Below are positions 18,801 through 28,649 of a stretch of 64,000 nucleotides of DNA, piece by piece. The stretch comes from Nocardia amamiensis (GTDB lineage Bacteria > Actinomycetota > Actinomycetes > Mycobacteriales > Mycobacteriaceae), in contig NZ_JADLQX010000002.1 in assembly GCF_015477605.1 (NCBI RefSeq), forward strand, positions 1-64,000, given 5' to 3'. A model generated the notes under the pieces. The model was given only the letters and a program-made list of their open reading frames with translations. It did no database searches and was not told where the DNA came from. Both the position numbers and the translations under genes were made by a program. Numbering within the stretch: position 1 is the first letter of the stretch; every line of letters begins with the position of its first letter.

Positions 18801-20510
18801 TCAGTTGCGAGCGCCGACGGTGGACATCTGGATGAGTTCGGCCGCAAGCCGCTGCGGATGGGTCAGCTGCGGGTAGTGCCCAGTGTCCTCGATCGAAATC
18901 GACTCACTCGACGTCGGGATGGTGATCGGATCCGCGGCACCGGTGACGATCCGCACCGGCACCTCGACCCGATCCAGCAATGCGCGCAACTCCTCGCGCC
19001 GCGTGGAGGCGCTCGCGCGGCGCAGCGCGCCGAGAGTTCGTGCCGCGACACCAGGCCTGCGTAGATTCGCAGCGGCGCTCGCGATCGCCGCGCTTTCGGG
19101 CACTCCGAGCCGTTTCGCCAAGGCGGCGGCGGAGATTCGTCGCAAGGCCGGCGTCATCAGCGGCGAGCGCAGCAGCATCCCAGCCCGTGGTTGCAAGAAC
19201 GCGGGGGCCACCAGAATCACACCGGAGATCCGCTCCGGATGCTCGGCCGCGTATCGCAGCACCGGTCCGCAGCCGAGCGAATGTCCGACCAGCACCGGCC
19301 GGGTGTGAACCGAGGCGAGCAGTCGCGGCAGTGCCGCATCGATGTCGCCGGGCGCCGAACGTCCGAGTCCGGGAAGGTCGATGGCGAGGCTCGGCGCGTC
19401 CAGTTCGGCGCGCACCGTGTTCCAGGATTCGCCGTCCAGCGGAAGACCGTGCACCAAGACATAGGCCGGACGTTCGCGGTCCCCGCTCACCCAGACGCCG
19501 TGGTCGAATCCCGCGGTCGGATCGTCCGCCACCGCGCCGAACCGGCTGGCGACGAGGTGATCTGCCCACGCCAGAATGGTCGCCTCGGTGGACGGAATGG
19601 TGAGCCCGGCGCGTCGCGCTACCTCCGCCGCCGCGGAGGTGTCGTAGCGGTCGTCGGCGATGAAGGTCATCGTCTCCGGATCGGCGCCGGTCAACGCGCG
19701 GGGAAGTTTGGCGATCACACCGGCCGGAATCGAGAACCGCGGTGCACGGACCCCCAGGTGCCCTGCCAGCAGCCGAATCAGTTTCGGCAGCACCGGAGTT
19801 CGATCGTCGAGGACGGTGTAGGACCGGCCCACGGTATCGGGGAGAGCGGGCAGACTGATCAGGAAATCGGTGAAGTAGTCCAGATCGACGATGGGCACGA
19901 AGGTCTCCGCGCCACCGGGAATCGCCGCGAGCTTTCCATTCCACAGATCCTCGACCACGCTCGACAATCCGATGTATTGGCCGGGGCCGATCACGCTGCT
20001 CGGATTCGCGATGGTGAGCCCGACGCCGAGTTCGGCCGCGCGCCGACGCAGCAGCGGATCCGACTCGAACTTGGAGGCGCCGTACGCGCCCCGCTCGTAA
20101 TACTGTTCCTGGGACTCCTCGACGGTGATCCGGTATCCCGTGATGTGCACGACGCGCCGGAGTTCCGGCAGGGCTGCCGCCCAGTCGAGCACGCGCATGG
20201 CCCCGGTGACGTTGACCGCGTACGCGTCCTCGGGCGCGAGTCCGAACGCGAAGCGGGCCGCGCAGTTGTACACGTCGCGAATGCCGGACGAGTCGAAGCC
20301 GGCGGGCAGGCCGAGATCCGGCGCGGTGACGTCGCACGCGATGATCTCCAGCCTGCTCGCCTCCACTCCGCGCCGGCGCAACCAGCCGGTGAGCCGCTCC
20401 TCGCTACCGGGCCGCAAGGCGGCGGCGACGGAATGTCCTTGGGCGAGCAAGCGGGCGACCGCGTTGCGGCCGAGGAACCCCGCGGCGCCGAAGACGATGC
20501 TGTCGGACAT
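18801..20510 (-). CDS. NAD-dependent epimerase/SDR domain fused to alpha/beta hydrolase
   Basis: The 569-residue protein joins two enzymes. Residues 1 to about 325 form an extended short-chain dehydrogenase with G-A-A-G-F-L-G at residues 8-14 and the catalytic Y143-x-x-x-K147 pair. Residues from about 340 form an alpha/beta hydrolase with the nucleophile motif G-H-S-L-G-C-G near residue 410, an acid in A-D-P-I-T and the terminal histidine in D-T-G-H-Y-P-Q. Both catalytic sets look intact. Such a fusion suggests sequential action on one substrate, for instance a lactone or ester of a sterol-like or acyl compound; this is inference. A palindromic site upstream is shared with the TetR gene next to it. 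Confidence 0.85.
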   Translation of the reverse strand: MSDSIVFGAAGFLGRNAVARLLAQGHSVAAALRPGSEERLTGWLRRRGVEASRLEIIACDVTAPDLGLPAGFDSSGIRDVYNCAARFAFGLAPEDAYAVNVTGAMRVLDWAAALPELRRVVHITGYRITVEESQEQYYERGAYGASKFESDPLLRRRAAELGVGLTIANPSSVIGPGQYIGLSSVVEDLWNGKLAAIPGGAETFVPIVDLDYFTDFLISLPALPDTVGRSYTVLDDRTPVLPKLIRLLAGHLGVRAPRFSIPAGVIAKLPRALTGADPETMTFIADDRYDTSAAAEVARRAGLTIPSTEATILAWADHLVASRFGAVADDPTAGFDHGVWVSGDRERPAYVLVHGLPLDGESWNTVRAELDAPSLAIDLPGLGRSAPGDIDAALPRLLASVHTRPVLVGHSLGCGPVLRYAAEHPERISGVILVAPAFLQPRAGMLLRSPLMTPALRRISAAALAKRLGVPESAAIASAAANLRRPGVAARTLGALRRASASTRREELRALLDRVEVPVRIVTGAADPITIPTSSESISIEDTGHYPQLTHPQRLAAELIQMSTVGARN

Positions 20511-20524
20511 GAGATGCTCCTTAC

Positions 20525-20545
20525 TAGACCGGTCTACATATTTTG
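20525..20545. promoter_or_regulatory. TetR operator upstream of the fusion gene
   Basis: The palindrome TAGACCGGTCTA (20525-20536) is followed by CATATTTTG. Almost the same sequence in the same orientation occurs upstream of the TetR gene at 21149-21169. It lies 15 bases ahead of the fusion-gene start. Confidence 0.65.
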
Positions 20546-20582
20546 TGGACCTGCGGAAACGTACGGTGGGGTGACAGTGGAT

Positions 20583-21137
20583 TCAGATCAGGTTGTGCAG
20601 GGTGCGCTCGACCCGTTCCAGCGGTTCACGACTGCGTTGCGCGCGAGCCAGCAGCAGTGCGCCCTCGACCATCGCGAGCACCGCGGCGGCCAGGTCGTCG
20701 GCGTCGTCGCGGCCGTCGGCCCGCAGGCGGATGCGCAGCGCCTCCTGCCAAGCCGTGTAGGCGGCGGCGCACTCGGCCTGGATCGGGTCGTTCGCCGCCG
20801 CCACGTCCAAGGCGACCGTGGCGACCGGGCAGCCCTGCTGCCAGCCGGACGCTTCCAGGCGGTCACCGAACGCGTTCAGCAGTCTGGTCGCCGCCGCGGC
20901 GGTGTCGCCGGGCTCGATGGTGTCGATCAGCATCGCGATGTCCTTGCCCGCTTGGGCGATCGCCGCCGCGACCAGTTCGTCCTTGCCGCCGGGGAAGTGG
21001 AAGTACAACGAGCCGCGCGGCGCCCCACTGCTCGCCAGGATCTGATTGAGGCCGGCGCCGTAGTAGCCGTGCCGCTCGACCAGCGCCCGTGTCGCGTCGA
21101 CCAGCTTGCCGCGTGTCTCGGTGCCTTTCACGCCCAT
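20583..21137 (-). CDS. TetR-family regulator of the epimerase-hydrolase gene
   Basis: The 184-residue protein has a typical TetR headpiece ([18 protein letters not shown], then R-G-S-L-Y-F-H-F-P) and a ligand domain with the G-C-P-V-A-T segment of the TetR_C_33-like group. The frame runs on upstream to 21614 across serA, but ATG 21137 fits the family's start. It is on the same strand as the fusion gene, 72 bases upstream of it. Near-identical sites precede both, so it probably controls itself and the fusion gene. Confidence 0.87.
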   Translation of the reverse strand: MGVKGTETRGKLVDATRALVERHGYYGAGLNQILASSGAPRGSLYFHFPGGKDELVAAAIAQAGKDIAMLIDTIEPGDTAAAATRLLNAFGDRLEASGWQQGCPVATVALDVAAANDPIQAECAAAYTAWQEALRIRLRADGRDDADDLAAAVLAMVEGALLLARAQRSREPLERVERTLHNLI

Positions 21138-21148
21138 GCCGGAGACTG

Positions 21149-21169
21149 TAGACCGATCTTCATATTTTT
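21149..21169. promoter_or_regulatory. TetR autoregulatory operator
   Basis: TAGACCGATCTT followed by CATATTTTTG differs at only a few positions from the perfect palindrome upstream of the fusion gene. It lies 12 bases before the TetR start. Confidence 0.6.
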
Positions 21170-21282
21170 GCCAGCGGGACGACTGAGGACGGCCGCCTAC
21201 CAGGTGGTAGGAGCGGCCGAAACCGCGCGCACTAAGCTGGTCGGCGGTAACTGCCGACCCGATTCCCCCAGGAGTAACCCAC

Positions 21283-22881
21283 GTGAGCCAAGCAGGCCGT
21301 CCTGTAGTTCTGATCGCCGACAAGCTCGCCCAGTCGACCGTCGACGCGCTCGGTGACGGTGTCGAGGTTCGGTGGGTCGACGGTCCCGACCGGCCGGCAC
21401 TGCTGGCCGCGGTGCCCGAAGCCGACGCGCTGCTGGTGCGCTCGGCGACAACGGTCGACGCCGAGGTCCTGGAAGCCGGGAAGAACCTGAAGATCGTCGC
21501 CCGCGCCGGCGTCGGCCTGGACAACGTCGACGTGCCCGCCGCCACCGAGCGCGGCGTCATGGTCGTCAACGCGCCCACCTCGAACATCCACACCGCCGCC
21601 GAGCACGCGGTCACCCTGCTGCTGTCGGCCGCGCGTCAGATCCCCGCCGCCGACGCCACCCTGCGCGAGCACACCTGGAAGCGCAGCAAGTTCAACGGTG
21701 TGGAGATCTTCGGCAAGACCGTCGGCGTGGTCGGCCTCGGCCGCATCGGCCAGCTCTTCGCCGCGCGCCTGGCCGCGTTCGAGACCAAGGTCATCGCCTA
21801 CGACCCGTATGTGTCGCCCGCGCGTGCCGCGCAGCTCGGCATCGAGCTGCTGCCCCTCGACGAACTGCTCGAGCGCGCCGACCTGATCTCCATCCACCTG
21901 CCGAAGACGCCGGAGACCAAGGGCATCATCGGCAAGGAGGCCATCGCCAAGACCAAGCCGGGCGTGATCATCGTCAACGCCGCCCGCGGTGGCCTGGTCG
22001 ACGAGGCCGCGCTGGCCGAGGCGATCAAGTCCGGTCACGTGCGCGCCGCCGGCCTGGACGTCTTCGAGACCGAGCCCTGCACCGACAGCCCGCTGTTCGA
22101 TCTGCCGCAGGTCGTCGTGACCCCGCACCTGGGCGCCTCCACCGCCGAGGCTCAGGACCGCGCGGGCACCGACGTCGCCAAGTCGGTGCTGCTGGCCCTG
22201 GCCGGGGAGTTCGTGCCCGGCGCGGTGAACGTCACCGGCGGCACTGTCAGCGAAGAGGTCGCGCCGTGGCTGGACATCGTGCGCAAGCAGGGCGCCCTGC
22301 TCGGCGCGCTGTCCAATGAGCTGCCGGTCAGCGTCGAGGTCCAGGTGCGCGGCGAGCTGGCCGCGCAGGAGGTCGGCGTGCTGGAGCTGTCCGCGCTGCG
22401 CGGGATCTTCTCCGCGCACGTCGAGGACCAGGTCACCTTCGTCAACGCGCCCGCCCTGGCCAAGGACCGCGGAATCAGCACCCAGGTCGCCACGGCGTCG
22501 GAGAGCCCGAGTCACCGCAGCGTGGTCGACCTGCGCGCCGTCTTCGGCGACGGCTCCACCCTGAACGTGGCGGGCACGCTGACCGAGCCGCAGCTGGTGG
22601 AGAAGATCGTCAACATCAACGGCCGCAACTACGACATGCGGGCCGAGGGCCTGAACCTGGCCATCCTGAACTACGAGGACAAGCCGGGCGCGCTGGGCAA
22701 GATCGGCACCAAGCTCGGCGAGGCCGGGGTCGACATCCTCGCCGCACAGCTGACCCAGGACGTGGACAAGACCGGCGCCACCGTGGTGCTGCGGGTCGCC
22801 CGCGAGGTCCCCGGCGACGTGCAGGCCGCGATCGCCGAGTCGGTCGGCGCGGCCAAGATCGTCTTGGTCGATCTGTTCTGA
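21283..22881 (+). CDS. serA: D-3-phosphoglycerate dehydrogenase, long ACT form
   Basis: The 532-residue protein catalyses the first step of serine synthesis. Visible are the NAD motif V-G-L-G-R-I-G near residue 150, the catalytic Arg/Glu/His region ([12 protein letters not shown], then T-P-H-L-G-A-S-T with the catalytic His), an intervening substrate-binding domain (about 320-450) and a C-terminal ACT domain (about 455-532). This long form is serine-inhibited in M. tuberculosis. The GTG start follows AGGAG. It is separated from leuB by 457 bases with a terminator-like hairpin. Confidence 0.95.
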   Translation: MSQAGRPVVLIADKLAQSTVDALGDGVEVRWVDGPDRPALLAAVPEADALLVRSATTVDAEVLEAGKNLKIVARAGVGLDNVDVPAATERGVMVVNAPTSNIHTAAEHAVTLLLSAARQIPAADATLREHTWKRSKFNGVEIFGKTVGVVGLGRIGQLFAARLAAFETKVIAYDPYVSPARAAQLGIELLPLDELLERADLISIHLPKTPETKGIIGKEAIAKTKPGVIIVNAARGGLVDEAALAEAIKSGHVRAAGLDVFETEPCTDSPLFDLPQVVVTPHLGASTAEAQDRAGTDVAKSVLLALAGEFVPGAVNVTGGTVSEEVAPWLDIVRKQGALLGALSNELPVSVEVQVRGELAAQEVGVLELSALRGIFSAHVEDQVTFVNAPALAKDRGISTQVATASESPSHRSVVDLRAVFGDGSTLNVAGTLTEPQLVEKIVNINGRNYDMRAEGLNLAILNYEDKPGALGKIGTKLGEAGVDILAAQLTQDVDKTGATVVLRVAREVPGDVQAAIAESVGAAKIVLVDLF

Positions 22882-23338
22882 TCGGATCGGGGGCCACGCC
22901 CCCGTTGCGGAGGGCCTGACGCCGCGCGCGAGACATTCGCGCGCGGCGTCGCTTGTCGGCCGGCCCCGCGTCCCGGGGTCTTGCGGTTGGCGCGAGGATC
23001 TGCGTCTGGCGGTTGGCGCGGGGCCTGTGTTCGGCGTTGGTGCGGGGCCTGTGTTCGGGGGTTGGTCCGGGAGCGGGTCGCGGTGGGGCGTGGGACCCTG
23101 CGCGTGGCGTCAGGACGGAACCGGCCTCTGCTGATCGGTTCCGGGTCCGGCCCATCCGGGTCCGGGCTTGTCTGTGCGCCGCGCCGCGTGTCCGCCGCCC
23201 AGTTCTCGACGGTCCGGCCGGGCCGAGTACCGTGACGGTGCTGCGGTCCCCGGCCGGAATGTCGTGTTCACCGACGGTCGAACCACGTGCCGCACATCGT
23301 GACGGCCGCGACCGGCAAACATCGAACGGAGCATTTGC
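22882..23338. other. serA-leuB intergenic region with hairpin and short repeats
   Basis: No gene is seen in the 457 bases. A perfect 14-base hairpin lies at 22918-22950. Bases 22980-23070 are three to four imperfect copies of a G-rich word around GGTTGGCGCGGGGCCTGTGT. Bases from about 23220 onward are presumably the leuB promoter and leader. Confidence 0.5.
22918..22950 (+). terminator. Terminator-like hairpin after serA
   Basis: Left arm GACGCCGCGCGCGA pairs perfectly with the right arm across a 5-base loop, 37 bases after the serA stop. No U-run follows. Confidence 0.6.
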
Positions 23339-24346
23339 ATGAAGCTTGCTGTCATCCCGGGTGACGGGATCGGGCCCGAGGTCATCGCCGAGGCGCTCAA
23401 GGTGCTCGACGTGGTCGTGCCCGGTGTCGAGAAGACCGAATACGACCTCGGTGCGCGGCGCTACCACGCGACCGGCGAGATCCTGCCGGACTCGGTGTTG
23501 CCCGAGTTGAAGCAGCACGACGCGATCCTGCTCGGCGCGATCGGCGATCCGTCGGTGCCCAGCGGCGTACTCGAACGCGGGCTGCTGCTGCGCACCCGGT
23601 TCGCGCTGGACCACCACGTGAACCTGCGGCCGTCCAAACTCTTCCCCGGCGTGACCAGCCCGCTGGCGGGCAACCCCGACATCGACTTCGTGGTGGTCCG
23701 TGAAGGCACCGAGGGTCCCTACACCGGCACCGGCGGCGCGATCCGCGTCGACACACCGCACGAGGTGGCGACCGAGGTGAGCACCAACACCCGGTTCGGC
23801 ATCGAGCGTGTGGTGCGGTACGCCTTCGGCAAGGCGCAGGCCCGGCGCAAGCACCTCACGCTGGTGCACAAGACCAACGTGCTCACCTTCGCCGGCTCGC
23901 TGTGGCAGCGCACCGTTGACGAGGTCGCCGCCGAATTCCCTGATGTCACAACGGCTTACCAGCACATCGACGCCGCGACCATCCACCTGGTCAACGATCC
24001 GGGCCGGTTCGACGTGATCGTCACCGACAACCTCTTCGGCGACATCATCACCGACCTGGCCGCCGCCGTGAGCGGCGGCATCGGCCTGGCCGCCAGCGGC
24101 AACATCGACGCCTCTGGGACGAACCCGAGCATGTTCGAGCCGGTGCACGGCAGCGCCCCCGACATCGCGGGCCAGTCCAAGGCCGACCCGACCGCCGCGA
24201 TCCTCTCGGTCTCCCTGCTGCTCAACCATCTCGGCGACACCGAGGCCGCCGCCCGCATCGAGTCCGCGGTCGCCAAGGACCTCGCGTCTCGCTCCGGCGG
24301 CGCGTCGACCGTGGAGATCGGCGACCGCATCGCCGCCGCGGTCTGA
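23339..24346 (+). CDS. leuB: 3-isopropylmalate dehydrogenase
   Basis: The 335-residue protein matches the short actinobacterial Leu[11 protein letters not shown] at the start, the [10 protein letters not shown] substrate segment, the catalytic K-T-N-V near residue 180, and metal ligands in the D-N-L-F-G-D-I and [12 protein letters not shown] segments. It oxidatively decarboxylates 3-isopropylmalate in leucine synthesis, the step after leuCD, which lie 8 kb away. It ends in its own terminator. Confidence 0.95.
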   Translation: MKLAVIPGDGIGPEVIAEALKVLDVVVPGVEKTEYDLGARRYHATGEILPDSVLPELKQHDAILLGAIGDPSVPSGVLERGLLLRTRFALDHHVNLRPSKLFPGVTSPLAGNPDIDFVVVREGTEGPYTGTGGAIRVDTPHEVATEVSTNTRFGIERVVRYAFGKAQARRKHLTLVHKTNVLTFAGSLWQRTVDEVAAEFPDVTTAYQHIDAATIHLVNDPGRFDVIVTDNLFGDIITDLAAAVSGGIGLAASGNIDASGTNPSMFEPVHGSAPDIAGQSKADPTAAILSVSLLLNHLGDTEAAARIESAVAKDLASRSGGASTVEIGDRIAAAV

Positions 24347-24361
24347 CCTCGACACACCCGA

Positions 24362-24392
24362 AGGTCCCGCCCCCGATCCGGGAGCGGGACCT
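24362..24392 (+). terminator. Terminator after leuB
   Basis: Arms AGGTCCCGC and GCGGGACCT enclose a partly self-complementary loop, followed by GTGTTTGT. It lies 16 bases after the leuB stop. Confidence 0.7.
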
Positions 24393-24496
24393 GTGTTTGT
24401 CCGGGCTCGGTGGGATGGGCGCCTCGCTGCCCATCCCCGCGGCTCGCGGCACCGACGTGGTTTCCGTTGGTCGGCGGGAGAGCTTGCGGCAGAGGC

Positions 24497-25678
24497 TTAT
24501 TCGGGGTCAGTGGGTACCAGGGGGACGGCTGCTACCGCGGCTGCGGCGGCGAGGAGGAACGCGGCGGGGAAGCCGCTCGCGGTGATGAGCGCGCCGGATA
24601 CGGGAGGGATGGCGGCCATGGCCAGGTTCTGTCCGGTGTTCTGGATGCCGAGGCCACGGCCGCTCCAGTACGGGCCTGCGATTTCGGCTACCGCCGTGAA
24701 GGCCAGCCCGTTGTCGGAGACGGTGATCACGGACGCGGCGATCAGCAGCGGGATGGCGGCCCACCACCAGTGCGTCCACGCCGCCAGAGCCAAGCCCGCC
24801 ATCGACAGCACAGCGGCGATCGCGACCGTGCGCAGCGGTCCCATTCGGCTGCCGACGCGATCCGACCAGGCACCCGCGCCGATGCGGCCCAGCGCGCCGA
24901 GAATCTGCGTGAACGTCACCAATGCGCCCGCGGCGGCCAACGACCATCCGACGTCGCGGTGCAGCCACAGCAGCGCGAATGTCCACACGGTGCCCTGGGG
25001 AACGACGAGCAGCACCGAGACCAAGTGGATGCGCCAAAGCGTGGCGTCATCGCGATAAGGATTGGCGCGCAAGGCCGGATCCGCGGCGGAACGCGCGGGG
25101 CGCGGCGGGTCGACGATGCCCGTCAGGCAGCCGAGGGCCGCCAGGCCCGCCATCAGCGCGGGAACCAGAATCGCCGCGGGCACACCATGGGCAGCGGCCA
25201 CCGCGGGAATCGCCAACGCGCCGACGCCGACGCCGAGCGGCTGCGCGGTCTGCCGGATCCCCATCGCCAGCCCCCGCCGATGCGGTGGGAACCAGCCGAC
25301 GATCACCCGCCCGCTGGCGCCGTTGGTACTGGCCGCCCCGACGCCGCCGAGAAACAGCAGCGCACCCAAGGCGATGTGGTCGGTGGTCGCCGCCGCGGCG
25401 CAGCCGGCCGCCAGCATCAGCAGCGGGCCGCCGACCAGCACCTTGCGCTCGCCGATCCGGTCGACCACGTAACCCCACGCGATGAGCGTGCACACCAGTC
25501 CGACAGTCGGCATGGCCACCAGCAGACCCGCGGTGGCCAGCGGCATGCCGCGGTCGGTCAGCGCGGGCAGCAGGAACGGAACACCGTGGATGAAGACCGC
25601 GCTGGAGGCTTGGGCGAAGACGCCGAGACCCAGCATGGACCAGCGCCGCATCTCGTCGATCTGGACCTCGGTCGCCAT
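24497..25678 (-). CDS. Major facilitator superfamily transporter
   Basis: The 393-residue membrane protein shows about 12 hydrophobic segments in two halves. The loop 2-3 motif appears as W-G-Y-V-V-D-R-I-G-E-R-K and its repeat in the second half as G-A-W-S-D-R-V-G-S-R. It corresponds in position to Rv2994 of M. tuberculosis. ATG 25678 is preferred over GTG 25687 because GAGG lies at proper spacing before it. Substrate unknown. Confidence 0.85.
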   Translation of the reverse strand: MATEVQIDEMRRWSMLGLGVFAQASSAVFIHGVPFLLPALTDRGMPLATAGLLVAMPTVGLVCTLIAWGYVVDRIGERKVLVGGPLLMLAAGCAAAATTDHIALGALLFLGGVGAASTNGASGRVIVGWFPPHRRGLAMGIRQTAQPLGVGVGALAIPAVAAAHGVPAAILVPALMAGLAALGCLTGIVDPPRPARSAADPALRANPYRDDATLWRIHLVSVLLVVPQGTVWTFALLWLHRDVGWSLAAAGALVTFTQILGALGRIGAGAWSDRVGSRMGPLRTVAIAAVLSMAGLALAAWTHWWWAAIPLLIAASVITVSDNGLAFTAVAEIAGPYWSGRGLGIQNTGQNLAMAAIPPVSGALITASGFPAAFLLAAAAAVAAVPLVPTDPE

Positions 25679-25872
25679 CGGCTTCACCTCAATATCTCAA
25701 TATTTGGGATCACGATCTCACTTTGTGAACCTTGTTGCTCACCGTACACCCGGACGGCAGCGCGAATCGACGGCTGCGGATGTCGGACTGCTCACAGCAC
25801 ACGGTGGAAATTTCCGTACCACTCGGTCGGGCGCGTTCGGCCAGGTGACGGTGGGTCGATAGACTGCCGGGC

Positions 25873-26673
25873 ATGCGTCTAGGTCGAGTTGCCAGTCCCG
25901 ATGGGGTCGCCTTCGTCAGCATCGAAGGCGACGTAAGCGACAGCGCGGGCCAGAGCGAGGCCGGATCGGCGATCGCCAAGGAAATCGCGGAACACCCGTT
26001 CGGCACACCGACGTTCACCGGCCGGAGCTGGCCGCTGGCCGACGTGCGGTTGCTCGCCCCGATCCTGGCCAGCAAGGTGGTCTGCGTCGGCAAGAACTAC
26101 GCCGCCCACGCCGCCGAAATGGGCGGTCCCGCACCCGAAGACCCGGTCATCTTCCTCAAGCCCAACACCGCGATCGTCGGTCCGAACGCCCCGATCATCC
26201 TGCCGCCCAGCTCTTCTCAGGTCGACTACGAGGGAGAGCTCGCCATCGTCATCGGCCGCCCGTGCAAGGACGTGCCCGCCGCCCGCGCGCTGGACGTGGT
26301 CCTCGGCTACACCGTCGCCAACGACGTGACCGCCCGCGACCAGCAGCGCCACGACGGGCAGTGGACCAGAGGGAAGGGCTACGACACGTTCTGCCCGCTG
26401 GGTCCGTGGATCGAAACCGCAATCGACCCTGCGGATCTGGAGATTGTCACCGAGCTCGACGGCGAGGTGCGCCAACGCAGCCGCACTTCGCTTCTGCTGC
26501 ATGACATTCCGAAGCTCATCGAGTGGGTCACCACCGTGATGACGCTGCTGCCCGGTGACGTGATCCTCACCGGAACCCCCGAGGGCGTCGGCCCGCTCCA
26601 GGAGGGGCAGCAGGTGTCGGTGACCGTCGAGGGGATCGGAACGCTCACCAATCCCGTTGCCGCCAAACGCTGA
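25873..26673 (+). CDS. Fumarylacetoacetate hydrolase family protein
   Basis: The 266-residue protein has the FAH fold with C-V-G-K-N-Y-A-A-H, the acidic metal-binding set in [12 protein letters not shown], and the C-terminal G-T-P-E-G-V-G. Members hydrolyse or isomerise 2-hydroxymuconate-type or acylpyruvate substrates with Mg2+. Its position just before gltX matches Rv2993c. It is divergent from the MFS gene and only 13 bases from gltX, so it is probably co-transcribed with the synthetase. Confidence 0.88.
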   Translation: MRLGRVASPDGVAFVSIEGDVSDSAGQSEAGSAIAKEIAEHPFGTPTFTGRSWPLADVRLLAPILASKVVCVGKNYAAHAAEMGGPAPEDPVIFLKPNTAIVGPNAPIILPPSSSQVDYEGELAIVIGRPCKDVPAARALDVVLGYTVANDVTARDQQRHDGQWTRGKGYDTFCPLGPWIETAIDPADLEIVTELDGEVRQRSRTSLLLHDIPKLIEWVTTVMTLLPGDVILTGTPEGVGPLQEGQQVSVTVEGIGTLTNPVAAKR

Positions 26674-26686
26674 TCGAAAGAGAGCC

Positions 26687-28171
26687 ATGACTGAAGTACG
26701 GGTCCGATTCTGCCCGTCGCCGACCGGAACACCGCACGTCGGCCTGATCCGGACGGCGCTGTTCAACTGGGCCTACGCCCGCCATCACGGTGGCACATTC
26801 GTCTTTCGTATCGAAGACACCGATGCCGCTCGCGATTCCGAGGAGTCCTACCGGGCGATTATCGACGCGCTGCGCTGGCTCGGCCTCACCTGGGACGAGG
26901 GACCGGAGGTCGGCGGGCCATATGAACCGTATCGCCAGTCGCAGCGAAAAGGTCTGCATCTGGACGTGGTGCGGCGTTTGCTGGAGGCCGGGGAAGCGTA
27001 TGAATCATTCTCCACGCCAGAGGAAGTCGAGGCTCGCCACCGGGCTGCTGGACGCGACCCGAAGCTGGGTTACGACAACTACGACCGCGACCTGACGCCC
27101 GAGCAAATCGCGGCATACCGAGCCGAGGGGCGCCCCGCCGTGATCCGGCTGCGAATGCCCGACGAGGACCTTTCCTGGCACGATCTGGTGCGCGGCGAGA
27201 CCACCTTCAAAGCGGGCTCCGTGCCGGACTTCGCGCTCACCCGCGGCACGGGCGACCCGCTGTACACCCTGGTCAACCCGGTCGACGACGCGCTGATGCG
27301 GATCACCCACGTGCTGCGCGGCGAGGATTTGCTCTCCTCCACCCCGCGGCAGCTCGCGCTGTATGCCGCACTGCGCCGGATCGGAGTCACCGATTTCACG
27401 CCGGAGTTCGGCCATCTGCCCTTCGTCATGGGGCAGGGCAACAAGAAGTTGTCCAAGCGTGATCCGGAGTCGAATCTGTTCGCCCACCGCGACCGCGGAT
27501 TCATTCCCGAGGGTTTGCTGAATTATCTCGCACTACTCGGCTGGGGCCTCTCCGAGGACCGTGACGTGTTCACGATGACGGAGATGGTCGAAACCTTCGA
27601 TATTTCGAAAGTAAATTCGAATCCGGCCCGTTTCGACCAGAAGAAGGCGGACGCGCTCAACGCCGAGCACATCCGATTGCTGGACCCGGGCGATTTCACC
27701 CATCGGCTTCGGGAGTATCTCACCGAACACGGCCATATCGGCGCGGAAATCGATGAGAAGGTGTTCGCCGCGGCAGCCGCGCTCGTGCAGACCAGGATCG
27801 TCGTGTTGGCGGACGCATGGGAACTGTTGCGTTTCTTGTTCGCACCCGCGGACGAGTTCGCGATCGACCCCGCCGCGGGCGCCAAGAATCTGGGGTCCGA
27901 CGCCACCGAGGTATTGCAAGCCGCTATTGCCGCGGTGACGCCGTTGCCGGAGTGGACGACCGAAGCGATCGAAGAGGCGCTGAAAAAGGCGCTCATCGAA
28001 GATCTCGGGCTGAAACCGCGCAAAGCCTTCGCGCCGGTGCGGGTCGCGGTCACCGGATCGCATATCAGCCCGCCGCTGTACGAGTCGCTGGAACTGCTCG
28101 GGCGGGACGTCACGCTGGAGCGGCTGCGCTCGGCGCTGAGCTGGACCGCGCCGGGCCAGCCGCCGTCGTGA
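26687..28171 (+). CDS. gltX: Glutamyl-tRNA synthetase, probably non-discriminating
   Basis: The 494-residue class I synthetase carries the HIGH-type motif [11 protein letters not shown] near residue 8 and the KMSKS-type loop K-K-L-S-K-R-D near residue 252. The C-terminal anticodon-binding domain starts near 330. Actinobacteria generally lack GlnRS and use one GluRS for tRNA-Glu and tRNA-Gln, followed by GatCAB amidation. Both tRNA genes lie directly downstream. ATG 26687 follows AAAGAGAG. Confidence 0.95.
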   Translation: MTEVRVRFCPSPTGTPHVGLIRTALFNWAYARHHGGTFVFRIEDTDAARDSEESYRAIIDALRWLGLTWDEGPEVGGPYEPYRQSQRKGLHLDVVRRLLEAGEAYESFSTPEEVEARHRAAGRDPKLGYDNYDRDLTPEQIAAYRAEGRPAVIRLRMPDEDLSWHDLVRGETTFKAGSVPDFALTRGTGDPLYTLVNPVDDALMRITHVLRGEDLLSSTPRQLALYAALRRIGVTDFTPEFGHLPFVMGQGNKKLSKRDPESNLFAHRDRGFIPEGLLNYLALLGWGLSEDRDVFTMTEMVETFDISKVNSNPARFDQKKADALNAEHIRLLDPGDFTHRLREYLTEHGHIGAEIDEKVFAAAAALVQTRIVVLADAWELLRFLFAPADEFAIDPAAGAKNLGSDATEVLQAAIAAVTPLPEWTTEAIEEALKKALIEDLGLKPRKAFAPVRVAVTGSHISPPLYESLELLGRDVTLERLRSALSWTAPGQPPS

Positions 28172-28292
28172 CGCCGAAAATATGGCTTTGACCAGGCGAT
28201 TTGTAGTAAACCGGTAGCCATTTGGTACTCTTCTTCTCGGCCCGGAACACGGTCTCGAGTCATCCAGACGCGAGACGGAACGACCTGGTCAT

Positions 28293-28364
28293 TGGGGTAT
28301 GGTGTAATTGGCAACACAGCTGATTCTGGTTCAGCCATTCTAGGTTCGAGTCCTGGTACCCCAG
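28293..28364 (+). tRNA. tRNA-Gln (anticodon CTG)
   Basis: A full cloverleaf is visible. Acceptor arms TGGGGTA and TACCCCA pair over seven bases, the anticodon loop TTCTGGT holds CTG, the T loop has TTCGAGT, and the discriminator is G. CCA is not encoded. It lies 121 bases after gltX. Confidence 0.93.
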
Positions 28365-28511
28365 CGGAGAGTGTTGTTTCGACTTCGGTTCGCGGCCGAA
28401 ATCATGACAGCAACCGGCGATTTGGTCGCCGGGCTTCGGCCGGTTAAGCTAGCCAAGCCTCCTGATCGAAAGATCACCACGGCGCTCCTCGCGACAGTGA
28501 GAAGCAGTCCT

Positions 28512-28584
28512 GGCCCCGTCGTCTAGCGGCCTAGGACGCCGCCCTCTCAAGGCGGTAGCGCGGGTTCGAATCCCGTCGGGGCTA
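28512..28584 (+). tRNA. tRNA-Glu (anticodon CTC)
   Basis: Acceptor arms GGCCCCG and CGGGGCT pair (one G-U), the anticodon stem CCGCC/GGCGG encloses CTCTCAA with anticodon CTC, the T loop is TTCGAAT, and the discriminator is A. CCA is not encoded. It lies 147 bases after tRNA-Gln. Confidence 0.93.
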
Positions 28585-28593
28585 CACGAGTGG

Positions 28594-28628
28594 AAGGCCC
28601 ATGCCCACAAGGGTGTGGGCCTTTCTCG
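28594..28628 (+). terminator. Terminator after tRNA-Glu
   Basis: Arms AAGGCCCA and TGGGCCTT pair and are followed by a T-rich tail (TTTCTCGTTTCG), nine bases after the tRNA end. Confidence 0.75.
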
Positions 28629-28649
28629 TTTCGCTATGTTTTGTGGGGG

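Noticed and set aside
19191..21356. A 721-codon open frame on the plus strand
   Set aside because: It is antisense to the epimerase-hydrolase fusion and the TetR gene, both of which have clear motifs. Its product is low-complexity Arg/Gly/Val-rich with no family; it is a GC-bias shadow.
28172..28292. Promoter for the tRNA genes with TTGACC at 28188
   Set aside because: No -10 element lies at an acceptable distance (TAGTAA is only 10 bases away), so no promoter is claimed.
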